Of a DNA stretch of 64,000 bases, positions 26,003 through 34,185 are shown piece after piece. Source of the stretch: Cellulomonas palmilytica (GTDB taxonomy: Bacteria; Actinomycetota; Actinomycetes; Actinomycetales; Cellulomonadaceae); the NCBI RefSeq assembly GCF_021590045.1, contig NZ_CP062221.1, positions 1,240,001 through 1,304,000 on the forward strand, given 5' to 3'. The notes under the pieces were generated by a model. It was not told where the DNA came from, made no database searches, and saw only the letters and a program-made list of their open reading frames with translations. The first letter of the stretch is position 1, and every line of letters begins with the position of its first letter. The translations under genes were made by a program, and so were the position numbers.

Positions 26003-26727
26003 GACATCGAGCGCAGGAGGTAGCCGACCCCGCGCTTGGTGTGGATGAGGGGCGGCAGCTTCTCCCCGTCCGGGCCGGTGAGCGAGTCGACCTTGCGGCG
26101 CAGGTAGGAGATGTAGGACTCGACGATGTTCGCGTCGCCGCCCCAGTCGTACTGCCACACGTGGTCGAGGATCTGCGTCTTGGACAGCACGCGCCCGGCG
26201 TTGAGCATGAGGTAGCGCAGCAGCTTGAACTCGGTGGGGGACAGGTCGATCTCCTGGCCGGCGCGGTGCACCTCGTGCGAGTCCTCGTCGAGCTCGAGGT
26301 CCGCGTAGCGGATGAGGTTCGAGTCGTCCTGCTCGGCGGGGGACGTGCGGCGCAGGATCGCGCGGATGCGCGCGACGACCTCCTCGAGGCTGAACGGCTT
26401 GGTCACGTAGTCGTCGCCGCCGACGGTGAGTCCCTGCACCTTGTCCTGCGTGTCGTCGCGCGCCGTGAGGAACAGCACGGGCATGTGCTGGCCCTTCTCG
26501 CGCAGGCGGCGCGTCACGGTGAAGCCGTCCATGTCGGGCAGCATCACGTCGAGCACCAGCAGGTCCGGGTCCAGGTCCCGCGCGAGGCGCAGCGCCGAGT
26601 TCCCGTCCGCGGCGGCGTGCACCTCGAACCCCGCGAACCGCAGGCTCGTCGCCAGCAGCTCGCGGATGTTCGGCTCGTCGTCGACGACGAGGAGCCGGGC
26701 CTCGGCCTCGGACGCGTGCGTGCTCAT
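25999..26727 (-). CDS. OmpR-family response regulator
   Basis: 242 residues. The receiver domain has the acidic pair (VVDDEPN), phospho-acceptor Asp60 (LLVLDVMLPDMDG), the Thr of FLTAR and Lys of VTKPFSLEE. A winged-helix DNA-binding domain follows (EIDLSPTEFKLLRYLMLNAG, IVESYISYLRRKVD, IHTKRGVGYLLR). The partner kinase gene overlaps its 3' end. The N-terminus from the ATG at 26727 is normal for the family though only a weak ribosome site is seen. Confidence 0.92.
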   Translation of the reverse strand: MSTHASEAEARLLVVDDEPNIRELLATSLRFAGFEVHAAADGNSALRLARDLDPDLLVLDVMLPDMDGFTVTRRLREKGQHMPVLFLTARDDTQDKVQGLTVGGDDYVTKPFSLEEVVARIRAILRRTSPAEQDDSNLIRYADLELDEDSHEVHRAGQEIDLSPTEFKLLRYLMLNAGRVLSKTQILDHVWQYDWGGDANIVESYISYLRRKVDSLTGPDGEKLPPLIHTKRGVGYLLRSMS

Positions 26728-26889
26728 GGAGCGATCTTCGCGCCGCAGGCTGGAGGTTGCCTGGGAAACGCCTGGGTGACGGCGGGTCGGCGCGGCACGC
26801 GTCGGTCCCCGTACGGGTGGCTTCGCCCGAATCGGTTGGTCCGACGGGCGGCCTGAGCAGCGCGTTTCGGACCGACGACCAGTAGCGGG

Positions 26890-26895
26890 TACCGT
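26890..26895 (+). promoter_or_regulatory. Possible -10 element for a leaderless amidotransferase transcript
   Basis: TACCGT lies eight bases before the GTG start at 26904, the spacing expected if transcription begins at the start codon itself. No Shine-Dalgarno sequence is present, which fits. Confidence 0.4.
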
Positions 26896-26903
26896 CGGCG
26901 GAC

Positions 26904-27644
26904 GTGACCGTTCGACTGACCGTGGTGCAGAGCTCGCCCGAGGCCCCGCTCGACCGCCTCGCAGGCTGGTGGAGCGACGTCGAGCTGACCGTCGTGCGCG
27001 CCGACCAGGGGGATCCACTCCCGACGATCGACCGCGTCGGCGACGGGCTCGTCGTCCTCGGCGGCCTGATGAACGCCTACGACGACGCCGGCACCCCGTG
27101 GCTGCCCGGGCTGCGCGCGCTGCTCGCCGACGCCGTCTCCTCCCACGTCCCGACGCTCGGCATCTGCCTGGGTGCGCAGCTCCTCGCCGCCGCGACCGGC
27201 GGGCGCGTGCAGGTCGCCGCGCCGCCCGGACCCGAGGCGGGTGTGGTGGACATCTGGTGGCGCCCCGAGGCCGGCGCGGACGCGCTGTTCGGGCCGCTCG
27301 TCGCGGGCCTGCCCGGCCCCGCCGAGCGCAAGGTCAGCGCGCAGCCCACCCTGCACTCCGACGCGGTGGTCGACCTGCCGCCGGGTGCCGTGTGGCTCGC
27401 GTCGTCCAACCAGTACCCGTACCAGGCGTTCCGGGTCGGCTCCGCGTGGGGCGTGCAGTTCCACCCCGAGGTGTCCGGGCCGACGCTGCGCGGCTGGGCC
27501 GAGGGCCACGAGTCCGCCGACGCGGACGCGATCCTGGCCGACTACACGGCCCGCGAGGACGAGCTCGTCGCGACCGGCGCGCTGCTGGCCGCCTCGTTCC
27601 TCGACGTGGTCCGCGAGGCGGCCGACGCACCCGTCTCCGCCTGA
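26904..27644 (+). CDS. Class I glutamine amidotransferase-like protein
   Basis: 246 residues with the class I GATase triad: nucleophile Cys88 in LGICLGAQLLA and the His187/Glu189 pair in GVQFHPEVSG. GGLMNAYDD near residue 54 forms the oxyanion-side loop. Such stand-alone proteins resemble GuaA-type amidotransferase domains, and some act in gamma-glutamyl breakdown; the substrate here is unknown. Starts at a GTG with a leaderless-type -10. The small gene at 27654 follows after 9 bases. Confidence 0.82.
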   Translation: MTVRLTVVQSSPEAPLDRLAGWWSDVELTVVRADQGDPLPTIDRVGDGLVVLGGLMNAYDDAGTPWLPGLRALLADAVSSHVPTLGICLGAQLLAAATGGRVQVAAPPGPEAGVVDIWWRPEAGADALFGPLVAGLPGPAERKVSAQPTLHSDAVVDLPPGAVWLASSNQYPYQAFRVGSAWGVQFHPEVSGPTLRGWAEGHESADADAILADYTAREDELVATGALLAASFLDVVREAADAPVSA

Positions 27645-27653
27645 GCCGCACGC

Positions 27654-27947
27654 GTGCCGTCGTACCGCGTGCGCGCGTTCGTCGGCACGTTGCGGCCCGG
27701 CACGTCCGCGCCCGAGCTGCTGCCGGAGGCGGTCGACCTCGCGCGGACCCTCGTGACCGTCGAGGCGTGGGACGTCGAGGTCGTGAAGCGCCGTGCGCGC
27801 GTCACGATCCGCTACCAGGCCGACGACGACGCGTCCGCCCGCCAGGCCGGCTGGGCGGTGCTGCACCACCTCGACGAGCGCGCCGAGATCGAGGGCCGCA
27901 CCCTCACGCGCCGCTTCGGCTCCCGCTGGTACCCCGTCCGCGCCTGA
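27654..27947 (+). CDS. Small hypothetical protein (97 aa)
   Basis: 97 residues (GTG start) with an alternating beta/alpha pattern: YRVRAFVGTLRPGTSAPELL, VVKRRARVTIRYQADDD and AGWAVLHHLDERAEIEGRTL. No signal peptide or membrane segment. I do not recognise the family. Codon third positions are strongly GC, so it is a native gene, and it is probably cotranscribed with the amidotransferase-like gene 9 bases upstream. Confidence 0.65.
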   Translation: MPSYRVRAFVGTLRPGTSAPELLPEAVDLARTLVTVEAWDVEVVKRRARVTIRYQADDDASARQAGWAVLHHLDERAEIEGRTLTRRFGSRWYPVRA

Positions 27948-27968
27948 CCCGCCCGCGCTCGTCGTCGA

Positions 27969-28033
27969 CCCCGACGACCCTCCCCGACGACCCTCCCCGA
28001 CGACCCTCCCCGACGACCCTCCCCGACGACCCC
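27969..28033. repeat. 13-bp tandem repeat, five units
   Basis: Four exact copies of CCCCGACGACCCT and a fifth with one change run from 27969 to 28033, directly into the second copy of the dispersed palindromic element. No spacer structure is present, so this is not a CRISPR array. Confidence 0.9.
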
Positions 28034-28153
28034 GCGGTTGCTCCGGCTTCGTCGTCCCAGACCCGGAGCAACGACGGTCTCGTGCGAAAGGCCGGCCGCG
28101 ACCCCGCGGTTGCTCCGGCTCCGACGTCGGATACCCGGAGGAATGACGGGGTC
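28028..28153. repeat. Dispersed palindromic intergenic element, copy B
   Basis: 126 bases with the same boundaries (GACCCCG to CGGGGTC), the same two halves and the same arms (GTTGCTCCGG with CCGGAGCAACGACGG; GTTGCTCCGG with CCGGAGGAATGACGG) as copy A at 2125-2251. It lies between two convergent genes. Loops between the arms differ while arms are kept, as expected if the folded RNA or DNA matters. Confidence 0.75.
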
Positions 28154-28195
28154 GCGGGCGAGGGGTCAGGGGGACGACGAGGGGGACGACGACGG

Positions 28196-29836
28196 TCAGG
28201 CGACGCCCAGGTCCTCGGCGTCCTTGATCGTGTACGCGTAGCCCTGCTCGGCCAGGAACCGCTGGCGGTGGGCGGCGAACTCCTGGTCCACGGTGTCGCG
28301 CGCGACGACCGTGTAGAAGTGCGCCGTCCGCCCGCTCGCCTTGGGCCGCATGATGCGGCCGAGCCGCTGCGCCTCCTCCTGCCGGGACCCGAACGACCCC
28401 GACACCTGGATCGCGACGGACGCCTCGGGCAGGTCGATCGAGAAGTTCGCGACCTTGGAGACGACGAGCTTGGTGATCTCCCCGGCGCGGAACGCGTCGA
28501 ACAGGCGCTGCCGCTCGCGCACGGTGGTCTCCCCGGTGATGAGGTCCGCGCCGATGTGCTCGGCGAGCTCGTGCAGCTGGTCCAGGTACTGGCCGATGAC
28601 GAGCGTCGGCTCGCCCTCGTGCTGCGCGACGAGCCGCTCGACCACGCGGTTCTTGCCGGACGCGGTCGCGGCGAGCCGGTACTTCTCCTCGGGCTCGGCC
28701 GTCGCGTACGCCATGCGGTCGGCGTCGGGCAGCGTCAGGCGCACCTCGATGCACTCCGCGGGCGCGATGTACCCCTGCGCCTCGATGTCCTTCCACGGCG
28801 CGTCGAACCGCTTGGGTCCGATGAGCGAGAACACCTCGTCCTCACGCCCGTCCTCGCGCACCAGCGTCGCGGTCAGGCCGAGCCGGCGACGGGCCTGCAG
28901 GTCCGCGGTCATCCGGAAGATCGGCGCGGGCAGCAGGTGCACCTCGTCGTACAGGACCAGGCCCCAGTCGCGCGCGTCGAGCAGCTCGAGGTGCGAGTAG
29001 ACGCCCTTCCGCTTGGTGGTGAGCACCTGGTAGGTCGCGATGGTGACGGGCCGGATCTCCTTGCGGGCACCCGAGTACTCGCCGATCTCGTCCTCGGTCA
29101 GCGACGTGCGGCGCACGAGCTCGTCGCGCCACTGCCGCGCGGAGACGGTGTTGGTGACGAGGATGAGCGTCGTCGTCGAGGACTTCGCCATCGCCCCTGC
29201 GCCGACGATCGTCTTGCCGGCGCCGCAGGGCAGCACGACGACGCCCGACCCGCCGTGCCAGAACCCCTCGACGGCCTGCTGCTGGTAGGGCCGCATGGCC
29301 CAGCCGTCCTCCTCGAGCGCGATCGGGTGCGCCTCGCCGTCGACGTACCCCGCGAGGTCCTCGGCGGGCCAGCCGAGCTTGAGCAGCACCTGCTTGAGGT
29401 GGCCGCGCTCGGACGGGTGCACGACGACGTCGGTCGCGTCCAGCCGCGCGCCCAGCAGACCGGCGGTGCGCTTGGACTTCATGACCTCGGCCAGCACGGC
29501 CGGGTCGAGCGCGTGCAGCACCAGCCCGTGCACGGGGTCCTGCACGAGCTGCAGCCGCCCGTACCGCGCCATCGTCTCCGCGACGTCGACGAGCAGCGCG
29601 TGCGGCACCGGGTAGCGCGAGTACTCCAGCAGCACGTCGACGACCTGCTCGGCGTCGTGCCCCGCGGCGCGCGCGTTCCACAGGCCGAGCGGCGTGAGCC
29701 GGTAGGTGTGCACGTGCTCCGGGGCGCGCTCGAGCTCCGCGAACGGCGCGATCGCGCGACGGCAGGCATCGGCCTGGTCGTGGTCGATCTCGAGCAGCAG
29801 CGTCTTGTCGCTCTGGACGATGAGCGGTCCGCTCAC
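28196..29836 (-). CDS. XPB-type DNA repair helicase
   Basis: 546-residue superfamily 2 helicase of the bacterial XPB type. An N-terminal DNA-damage-recognition-like domain (1-~175) precedes RecA-like domain 1 with Walker A (PCGAGKTIVGAG, Lys208) and DEVH box (LYDEVH, 297-300), the LTATLVREDG loop (RED motif of XPB proteins), and domain 2 with SGSFGSRQEEAQRLGRIMRP. It unwinds DNA 3'-5' and is thought to act in repair. The GTG start has an excellent ribosome site (AGGAGG) and overlaps the stop of the helicase-associated gene by GTGA. Confidence 0.92.
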   Translation of the reverse strand: MSGPLIVQSDKTLLLEIDHDQADACRRAIAPFAELERAPEHVHTYRLTPLGLWNARAAGHDAEQVVDVLLEYSRYPVPHALLVDVAETMARYGRLQLVQDPVHGLVLHALDPAVLAEVMKSKRTAGLLGARLDATDVVVHPSERGHLKQVLLKLGWPAEDLAGYVDGEAHPIALEEDGWAMRPYQQQAVEGFWHGGSGVVVLPCGAGKTIVGAGAMAKSSTTTLILVTNTVSARQWRDELVRRTSLTEDEIGEYSGARKEIRPVTIATYQVLTTKRKGVYSHLELLDARDWGLVLYDEVHLLPAPIFRMTADLQARRRLGLTATLVREDGREDEVFSLIGPKRFDAPWKDIEAQGYIAPAECIEVRLTLPDADRMAYATAEPEEKYRLAATASGKNRVVERLVAQHEGEPTLVIGQYLDQLHELAEHIGADLITGETTVRERQRLFDAFRAGEITKLVVSKVANFSIDLPEASVAIQVSGSFGSRQEEAQRLGRIMRPKASGRTAHFYTVVARDTVDQEFAAHRQRFLAEQGYAYTIKDAEDLGVA

Positions 29837-32130
29837 GTGACCTCCTGGTCGTGGTCCTGGTCGTACCCGCTGTCGTCGGTCGCGCGCTGCACGACGCCGA
29901 TCCGGTGGACGGCGACGGTCAGCTCGGACTCGCGCACGGGGTCGGCGGCACGCAGCCGCCCTCCCTCGACGCGCAGCGGTCGCAGCAGTCGGCGTTCGGG
30001 CCGCCCCTGGGGTCCGACGAGCTCGACCCACACGTTCTCGCGTGCGGCGGCGGCCTCACGCAGGAGTGCCAACGCGGCGGCGGGGTCGTCTGTTCCGGGG
30101 CCCGGTGCGGGGCTGCGCGCCGGGGCGGGGGTCGCGGCGGCCGGGTCGGTCGCGTCGGGCGTGGGGTGCTGGTCCGACGAGCGCAGCCGGCGCACCAGCG
30201 CGGCGGTGTCGGTGGTGCGCGTGACCACGGGCGCCGCGGTGCGCCGGGACCCGCGGCGGCGCGCGCGGCGGACCGTGCGCTCCAGGTGCAGCACCTGCCC
30301 GTCGGGGGCCTCGGCGACGGGCGAGAGCCCGTGCGCGCGCAGCGTCTCGACGAGCTCGTGCGTGGACGCCTGCGCCGCGAGCACGGTCGGCGCGAGCTGC
30401 ACGAGGCCGAGGTCCGCGAGCCGTGGGTCGTCCGCGAGACCCGCCAGGAGCGCGGGGTCGTCGGCCCGCAGGTACGACGAGGCCGCGCCCGCCCGCAGGC
30501 GCCCGTGCCGCCGGGCCGCGTCCCGCACCAGGTAGTCCAGGGCCTGGGGGATCCCGCCGCGCGCGAATGCCGTCAATCGCTCGACGAGCTCGTCGGCCGT
30601 CAGACCGTCGTCCAGCGCGCGTCGCACCGACTCGGGCGTGAACCGCACGGTGACCGCGCCGCCGCGGGACTCGACGACGGCGGCACGCTCGAGCAGCGCC
30701 TCGAGCTCCGCGGCGGGCCGTCCGGGCACGATCCCGGTGAGGTCGCCCTGCAGCAGCAGGTCGCCGACCTCGGGCGCCAGCCCCGCCGCGAACACCGCCG
30801 CGGCCTGCACCCCGGCGCCGTCGCCGCCCGCGTCGAGCAGGGCGCGCGCGGCGTCGCTCAGCGCACCGGCACCCGACGCGCCCAGGCGCGACGCCTCCGT
30901 GAGCACCGCCTCGACCGCGCTGCGCGGCGGGACGGTCCGCGGCGTCGCCCAGCCCAGCGCGTCGACCACGGCGTCCGCCCCGGGCGCGCGGCCCGGCTCG
31001 CGGGCGAGCACGCCCAGCACCGCGCGGCGCAGCCGCGGCGCCCACGGCCGCGCGAGCTCCGGGTCCAGCGCGGCGATCAGCGACCCGCGCTCGTCGCGCG
31101 AGCCCACGAGCCACGGCGTGCGGGTCGTCGCGAGCCACGCGGACGCGAGCGCGACCCAGCGCTGCGGCAGGTCGAGCGTGGACCACGCGTCGGCGTCGGT
31201 CGTCGGGGCGAACACCGCCGGCTCGTCGTCGTCCACCGCGAGCAGCCCCGCCGCGAACGCGAGCTCGACGACGAACGCCGCCTCGCGCTCGTCCACCTCC
31301 AGGGTCGCGGCCGTGCGCCGCAGCTCGCGCACCGCCAGCCCGCCCGCGCGCAGCACGCCCGGCGGGTCCTGCTCCCACGCCCGCAGCAGCCGCGCGACCA
31401 GCCGGACGCACCGCTCACCGGCGCTCGCCGACTCCGCGGCCACGGTCGCGGGGGAGCGGTGCGGGACCTGCGTGAGGTCGGGCGGCACGGCCACGCCGCG
31501 GTGCGTGCGCCCGCCGCGCAGCGCGAGCGCGACCGACGCGGGCAGCAGCACGTGCCGCCCCGCGCCGCGCACGAGCAGGCGCCGCGCGACGAGCATCGCG
31601 ACCGCGTCCCCGGCGGGTGAGCCCGGACCGGGCGCGAGGCCCACAGGCGGCCCCCACGTGAGGGCGTCGAGCACCGCGCGCGCGGGGGCGGCGAGCGGGT
31701 CGTCGTCGGACGGCAGCGCAGTCGGGTCGGCCGGGCCCGCGACCTCCAGCGCGAGACCGGCGGGGTGCGCGCCCAGCAGCTCCGCGACGCCCGGCGCGAG
31801 CACGAGCGCACCCTCGTCGTCCGGGTGCAGCAGCGCGAGCGCGAGCCCCTCGTCGGTGGCCCGCGCGACCTCGTCGTCCGGACCGCCCGCGACCGCCTCC
31901 TGGATCGCGGCGTGCGTCGCACCGCCCAGCGCGACGACGGCCTCGAGCACCTGCACGACGACCGCGTCGACCCCCGCCAGCGCGCGCTCCAGGCTCGCGC
32001 GGCCCGTGGCCCGCACCGCGAGCGACGTGAGGTTCCCCGGGAACGGGGAGGCGAGGTCCGGGCGCCGCGCGAGCAGCACCGCGAGCGCCTCGTCGGACGA
32101 CGAGCGCAGGTGCGCGGTGAACGTGGGCAT
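29833..32130 (-). CDS. Helicase-associated protein partnered with XPB helicase
   Basis: The 765-residue protein begins TFTAHLRSSSDEALAVLLAR, the typical start of the actinobacterial 'helicase-associated domain' family always found upstream of XPB. It is Ala/Leu-rich and helical, with a winged-helix-like region near residues 490-600 (GDLTGIVPGRPAAELEALLE, VTVRFTPESVRRALDDGLTA). The C-terminus is acidic. Function is not established; the strict pairing and GTGA overlap with the helicase imply a complex. The ATG at 32130 was chosen; the long open frame upstream reads into the divergent promoter region. Confidence 0.82.
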   Translation of the reverse strand: MPTFTAHLRSSSDEALAVLLARRPDLASPFPGNLTSLAVRATGRASLERALAGVDAVVVQVLEAVVALGGATHAAIQEAVAGGPDDEVARATDEGLALALLHPDDEGALVLAPGVAELLGAHPAGLALEVAGPADPTALPSDDDPLAAPARAVLDALTWGPPVGLAPGPGSPAGDAVAMLVARRLLVRGAGRHVLLPASVALALRGGRTHRGVAVPPDLTQVPHRSPATVAAESASAGERCVRLVARLLRAWEQDPPGVLRAGGLAVRELRRTAATLEVDEREAAFVVELAFAAGLLAVDDDEPAVFAPTTDADAWSTLDLPQRWVALASAWLATTRTPWLVGSRDERGSLIAALDPELARPWAPRLRRAVLGVLAREPGRAPGADAVVDALGWATPRTVPPRSAVEAVLTEASRLGASGAGALSDAARALLDAGGDGAGVQAAAVFAAGLAPEVGDLLLQGDLTGIVPGRPAAELEALLERAAVVESRGGAVTVRFTPESVRRALDDGLTADELVERLTAFARGGIPQALDYLVRDAARRHGRLRAGAASSYLRADDPALLAGLADDPRLADLGLVQLAPTVLAAQASTHELVETLRAHGLSPVAEAPDGQVLHLERTVRRARRRGSRRTAAPVVTRTTDTAALVRRLRSSDQHPTPDATDPAAATPAPARSPAPGPGTDDPAAALALLREAAAARENVWVELVGPQGRPERRLLRPLRVEGGRLRAADPVRESELTVAVHRIGVVQRATDDSGYDQDHDQEVT

Positions 32131-32201
32131 CCGCACCACGATACGTGCGCCACCTGCGCGCACGCAGCGCCGCCCGGCCGACCACTCCCTGCGGCGGGCG
32201 G

Positions 32202-32207
32202 TAGCGT
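32202..32207 (+). promoter_or_regulatory. Possible -10 element of the M20 amidohydrolase gene
   Basis: TAGCGT about 35 bases before the GTG start, in the divergent spacer between the helicase-associated gene and the amidohydrolase gene. No clear -35 element is seen. Confidence 0.3.
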
Positions 32208-32242
32208 CGGGCCCGACGAGCACGCGAGCAGCGGAGGATGAC

Positions 32243-33448
32243 GTGGGAGAGCCGACCGGCCTGTACGACGACGCGCAGGCGATGCTGCCCGAGCTGGCGA
32301 AGCTGCGGCACGCACTGCACCGCGTCCCCGAGCTGGGGCTGCACCTGCCGCGCACGCAGGCCCTCGTGCTCGAGGCGCTCGAGGGCCTCGGGCTGGAGGT
32401 CACGACGGGCGAGTCGCTGACCTCGGTCGTCGCGGTCCTGCGCGGTGCACGCCCCGGCCCGGCGGTGCTGCTGCGCGGCGACATGGACGCGCTGCCCGTC
32501 ACCGAGGACACCGGCGAGCCGTTCACCTCCCAGCACGAGGGCCTCATGCACGCGTGCGGTCACGACATGCACGTCGCGGGGCTCGTCGGCGCCGCGCGTC
32601 TGCTCGCCGCCCGCCGGGACGAGATCGCGGGCTCCGTCGTCCTCATGTTCCAGCCCGGCGAGGAGGGCGACGGCGGCGCGGAGTACATGATCCGCGAGGG
32701 CGTGCTCGACGCCGCGGGCGAGCGCGTGGTCGCCGCGTACGGCGCGCACGTCTCGGGCGGGCTGCTGCCCTACGGAGTCGTCGCGGGCCGTGCGGGCACC
32801 GCGATGGCCGCGCCCGACGACGTCACGGTGACGGTGCACGGCATCGGCGGGCACGGCTCCGCACCGCACCGCGCGGCCGACCCGGTGCCCGTCGCCGCCG
32901 AGATCGTGCTCGCGCTGCAGGCGATGGTCACGCGCCGGTTCAACGTGTTCGACCCGGTCGTCGTGACGGTCGGCGCGATCCACTCCGGCACGGTCAACAA
33001 CGTCATCCCGTCGTCGGCGACGCTCGAGATCACCGTCCGCACGTTCTCGCAGGACACGTGGACCGCGGCGCCCGAGCGGCTGCGCGAGGTGTGCGAGCAC
33101 GTCGCCGCCGCGCACGGCATGACCGCGACCGTCGACTACCGGCGCGGCTACCCGGTCACCGTCAACGACGCGCACGAGCTCGAGCGCACCGCGCGCCTCG
33201 CGCGCTCGCTGTTCGGCGACGACGCGTGGCTCGAGATGCCCGACCCGCTCGCGGGCGGCGAGGACTTCTCCTACGTCCTGCACGAGGTCCCCGGCGCGTT
33301 CGTGTTCGTCAGCGCGATCCTGCCTGGCGAGGACCCGCGCACCGCGCCCTACAACCACTCGCCGCAGGCGCGCTTCGAGGACGCCGCGCTCGCCCGCAGC
33401 GCCGCGCTGCTCGCCGGCCTCGCCCTGGACCGCCTCGCGGAGGGCTGA
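32243..33448 (+). CDS. M20D-family amidohydrolase
   Basis: 401-residue metallopeptidase-like hydrolase of the hippuricase/IAA-amino-acid hydrolase group. Metal ligands are visible in LRGDMDALPV, MHACGHDMHV, FQPGEEGDGGAEYMI and the C-terminal GGEDFSYVL; a lid domain holds GIGGHGSAPHRAADPV. It would cleave N-acyl amino acids or similar amides in the cytoplasm. The GTG at 32243 was selected because GGAGG lies five bases upstream; the ATG five bases earlier is in another frame. Confidence 0.9.
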   Translation: MGEPTGLYDDAQAMLPELAKLRHALHRVPELGLHLPRTQALVLEALEGLGLEVTTGESLTSVVAVLRGARPGPAVLLRGDMDALPVTEDTGEPFTSQHEGLMHACGHDMHVAGLVGAARLLAARRDEIAGSVVLMFQPGEEGDGGAEYMIREGVLDAAGERVVAAYGAHVSGGLLPYGVVAGRAGTAMAAPDDVTVTVHGIGGHGSAPHRAADPVPVAAEIVLALQAMVTRRFNVFDPVVVTVGAIHSGTVNNVIPSSATLEITVRTFSQDTWTAAPERLREVCEHVAAAHGMTATVDYRRGYPVTVNDAHELERTARLARSLFGDDAWLEMPDPLAGGEDFSYVLHEVPGAFVFVSAILPGEDPRTAPYNHSPQARFEDAALARSAALLAGLALDRLAEG

Positions 33449-33468
33449 GACGACCCGCGGTTCGGGGG

Positions 33469-34038
33469 TCAGTCGCGCAGGGCCGCGGCGAGGGCCTCGG
33501 TCGCGGGGGCGAGCTGGCTGAACGACTCGCGGTACAGGGCGTCGGAGCCGCCGTACGGGTCGACGACGTCGTCCTCGCCCCGGTCGGCGAGGTGCCGCAC
33601 GGCGGTCGCCAGGCGCGGCAGCGCACGGACGCGCTCCCCGGGGGTGTCGCCCGCGGCGCGCAGCTCGGCGGGGTCGACGTGGTCGAGCAGGCGCGCGAGC
33701 TCGAGCAGCGTGAACGTGCGGCGCACGAGCGCGGGCACGGTCTCGACGATCGCGGCCCGGTGCCGGCGCGTGAGGGCGAGGACGAGGTCCGCGTCGCGCG
33801 CGATGCCCGGGCTGAGGCGACGCGCCACGAACCCGTCCGCGCTCGCCCCGGCGGCCTCCACCAGCGGGACCATGGGCGGGCTCACGGGTGCGCCGACGAC
33901 CGCGCGCGTGCCGGCGGACGCCACGACGACGTCCGTCCCCGCGAGCCGGGCCGCGAGCAGCCGCTCCACCGCGGGGGAGCGGCAGATGTTGCCCGTGCAG
34001 ACGGCGAGGACGAGGGCGGGGTCCGGGGCGGTCGTCAC
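33469..34038 (-). CDS. Low-molecular-weight protein-tyrosine phosphatase
   Basis: 189 residues with the P-loop LAVCTGNICRSPAVERLL (Cys14, Arg20) at the N-terminus and the general-acid loop DPYGGSDALY near the end, both diagnostic of LMW-PTPs. It dephosphorylates phosphotyrosine; in polysaccharide loci such enzymes (Wzb-like) oppose the BY-kinase, here encoded at 43.4-44.9 kb. The GTG start at 34038 leaves a seven-residue lead before the first beta strand. It is transcribed divergently from the DUF4012 gene. Confidence 0.9.
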   Translation of the reverse strand: MTTAPDPALVLAVCTGNICRSPAVERLLAARLAGTDVVVASAGTRAVVGAPVSPPMVPLVEAAGASADGFVARRLSPGIARDADLVLALTRRHRAAIVETVPALVRRTFTLLELARLLDHVDPAELRAAGDTPGERVRALPRLATAVRHLADRGEDDVVDPYGGSDALYRESFSQLAPATEALAAALRD

Positions 34039-34128
34039 CCGGCCATGATGCCGGAGGCCCGCGCGCCGCGGCGCCCGATCAGCGGCGGGCGGCCACGTGT
34101 GCGCCGCGCCTGTCCGAAGCGTCCCGGT

Positions 34129-34134
34129 TAGCAT
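34129..34134 (+). promoter_or_regulatory. Possible -10 element for the first DUF4012 gene
   Basis: TAGCAT, an actinobacterial TANNNT-type -10, lies 51 bases before the GTG at 34186 in the divergent spacer. No matching -35 is obvious. Confidence 0.35.
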
Positions 34135-34185
34135 CGCCACGGGTCGGCGGGGCAGTCGGTCCGCGACGGCAAGTGTGGGGGCGCG

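Noticed and set aside
27969..28033. CRISPR-like array
   Set aside because: The 13-bp units are contiguous with no spacers and no cas genes.
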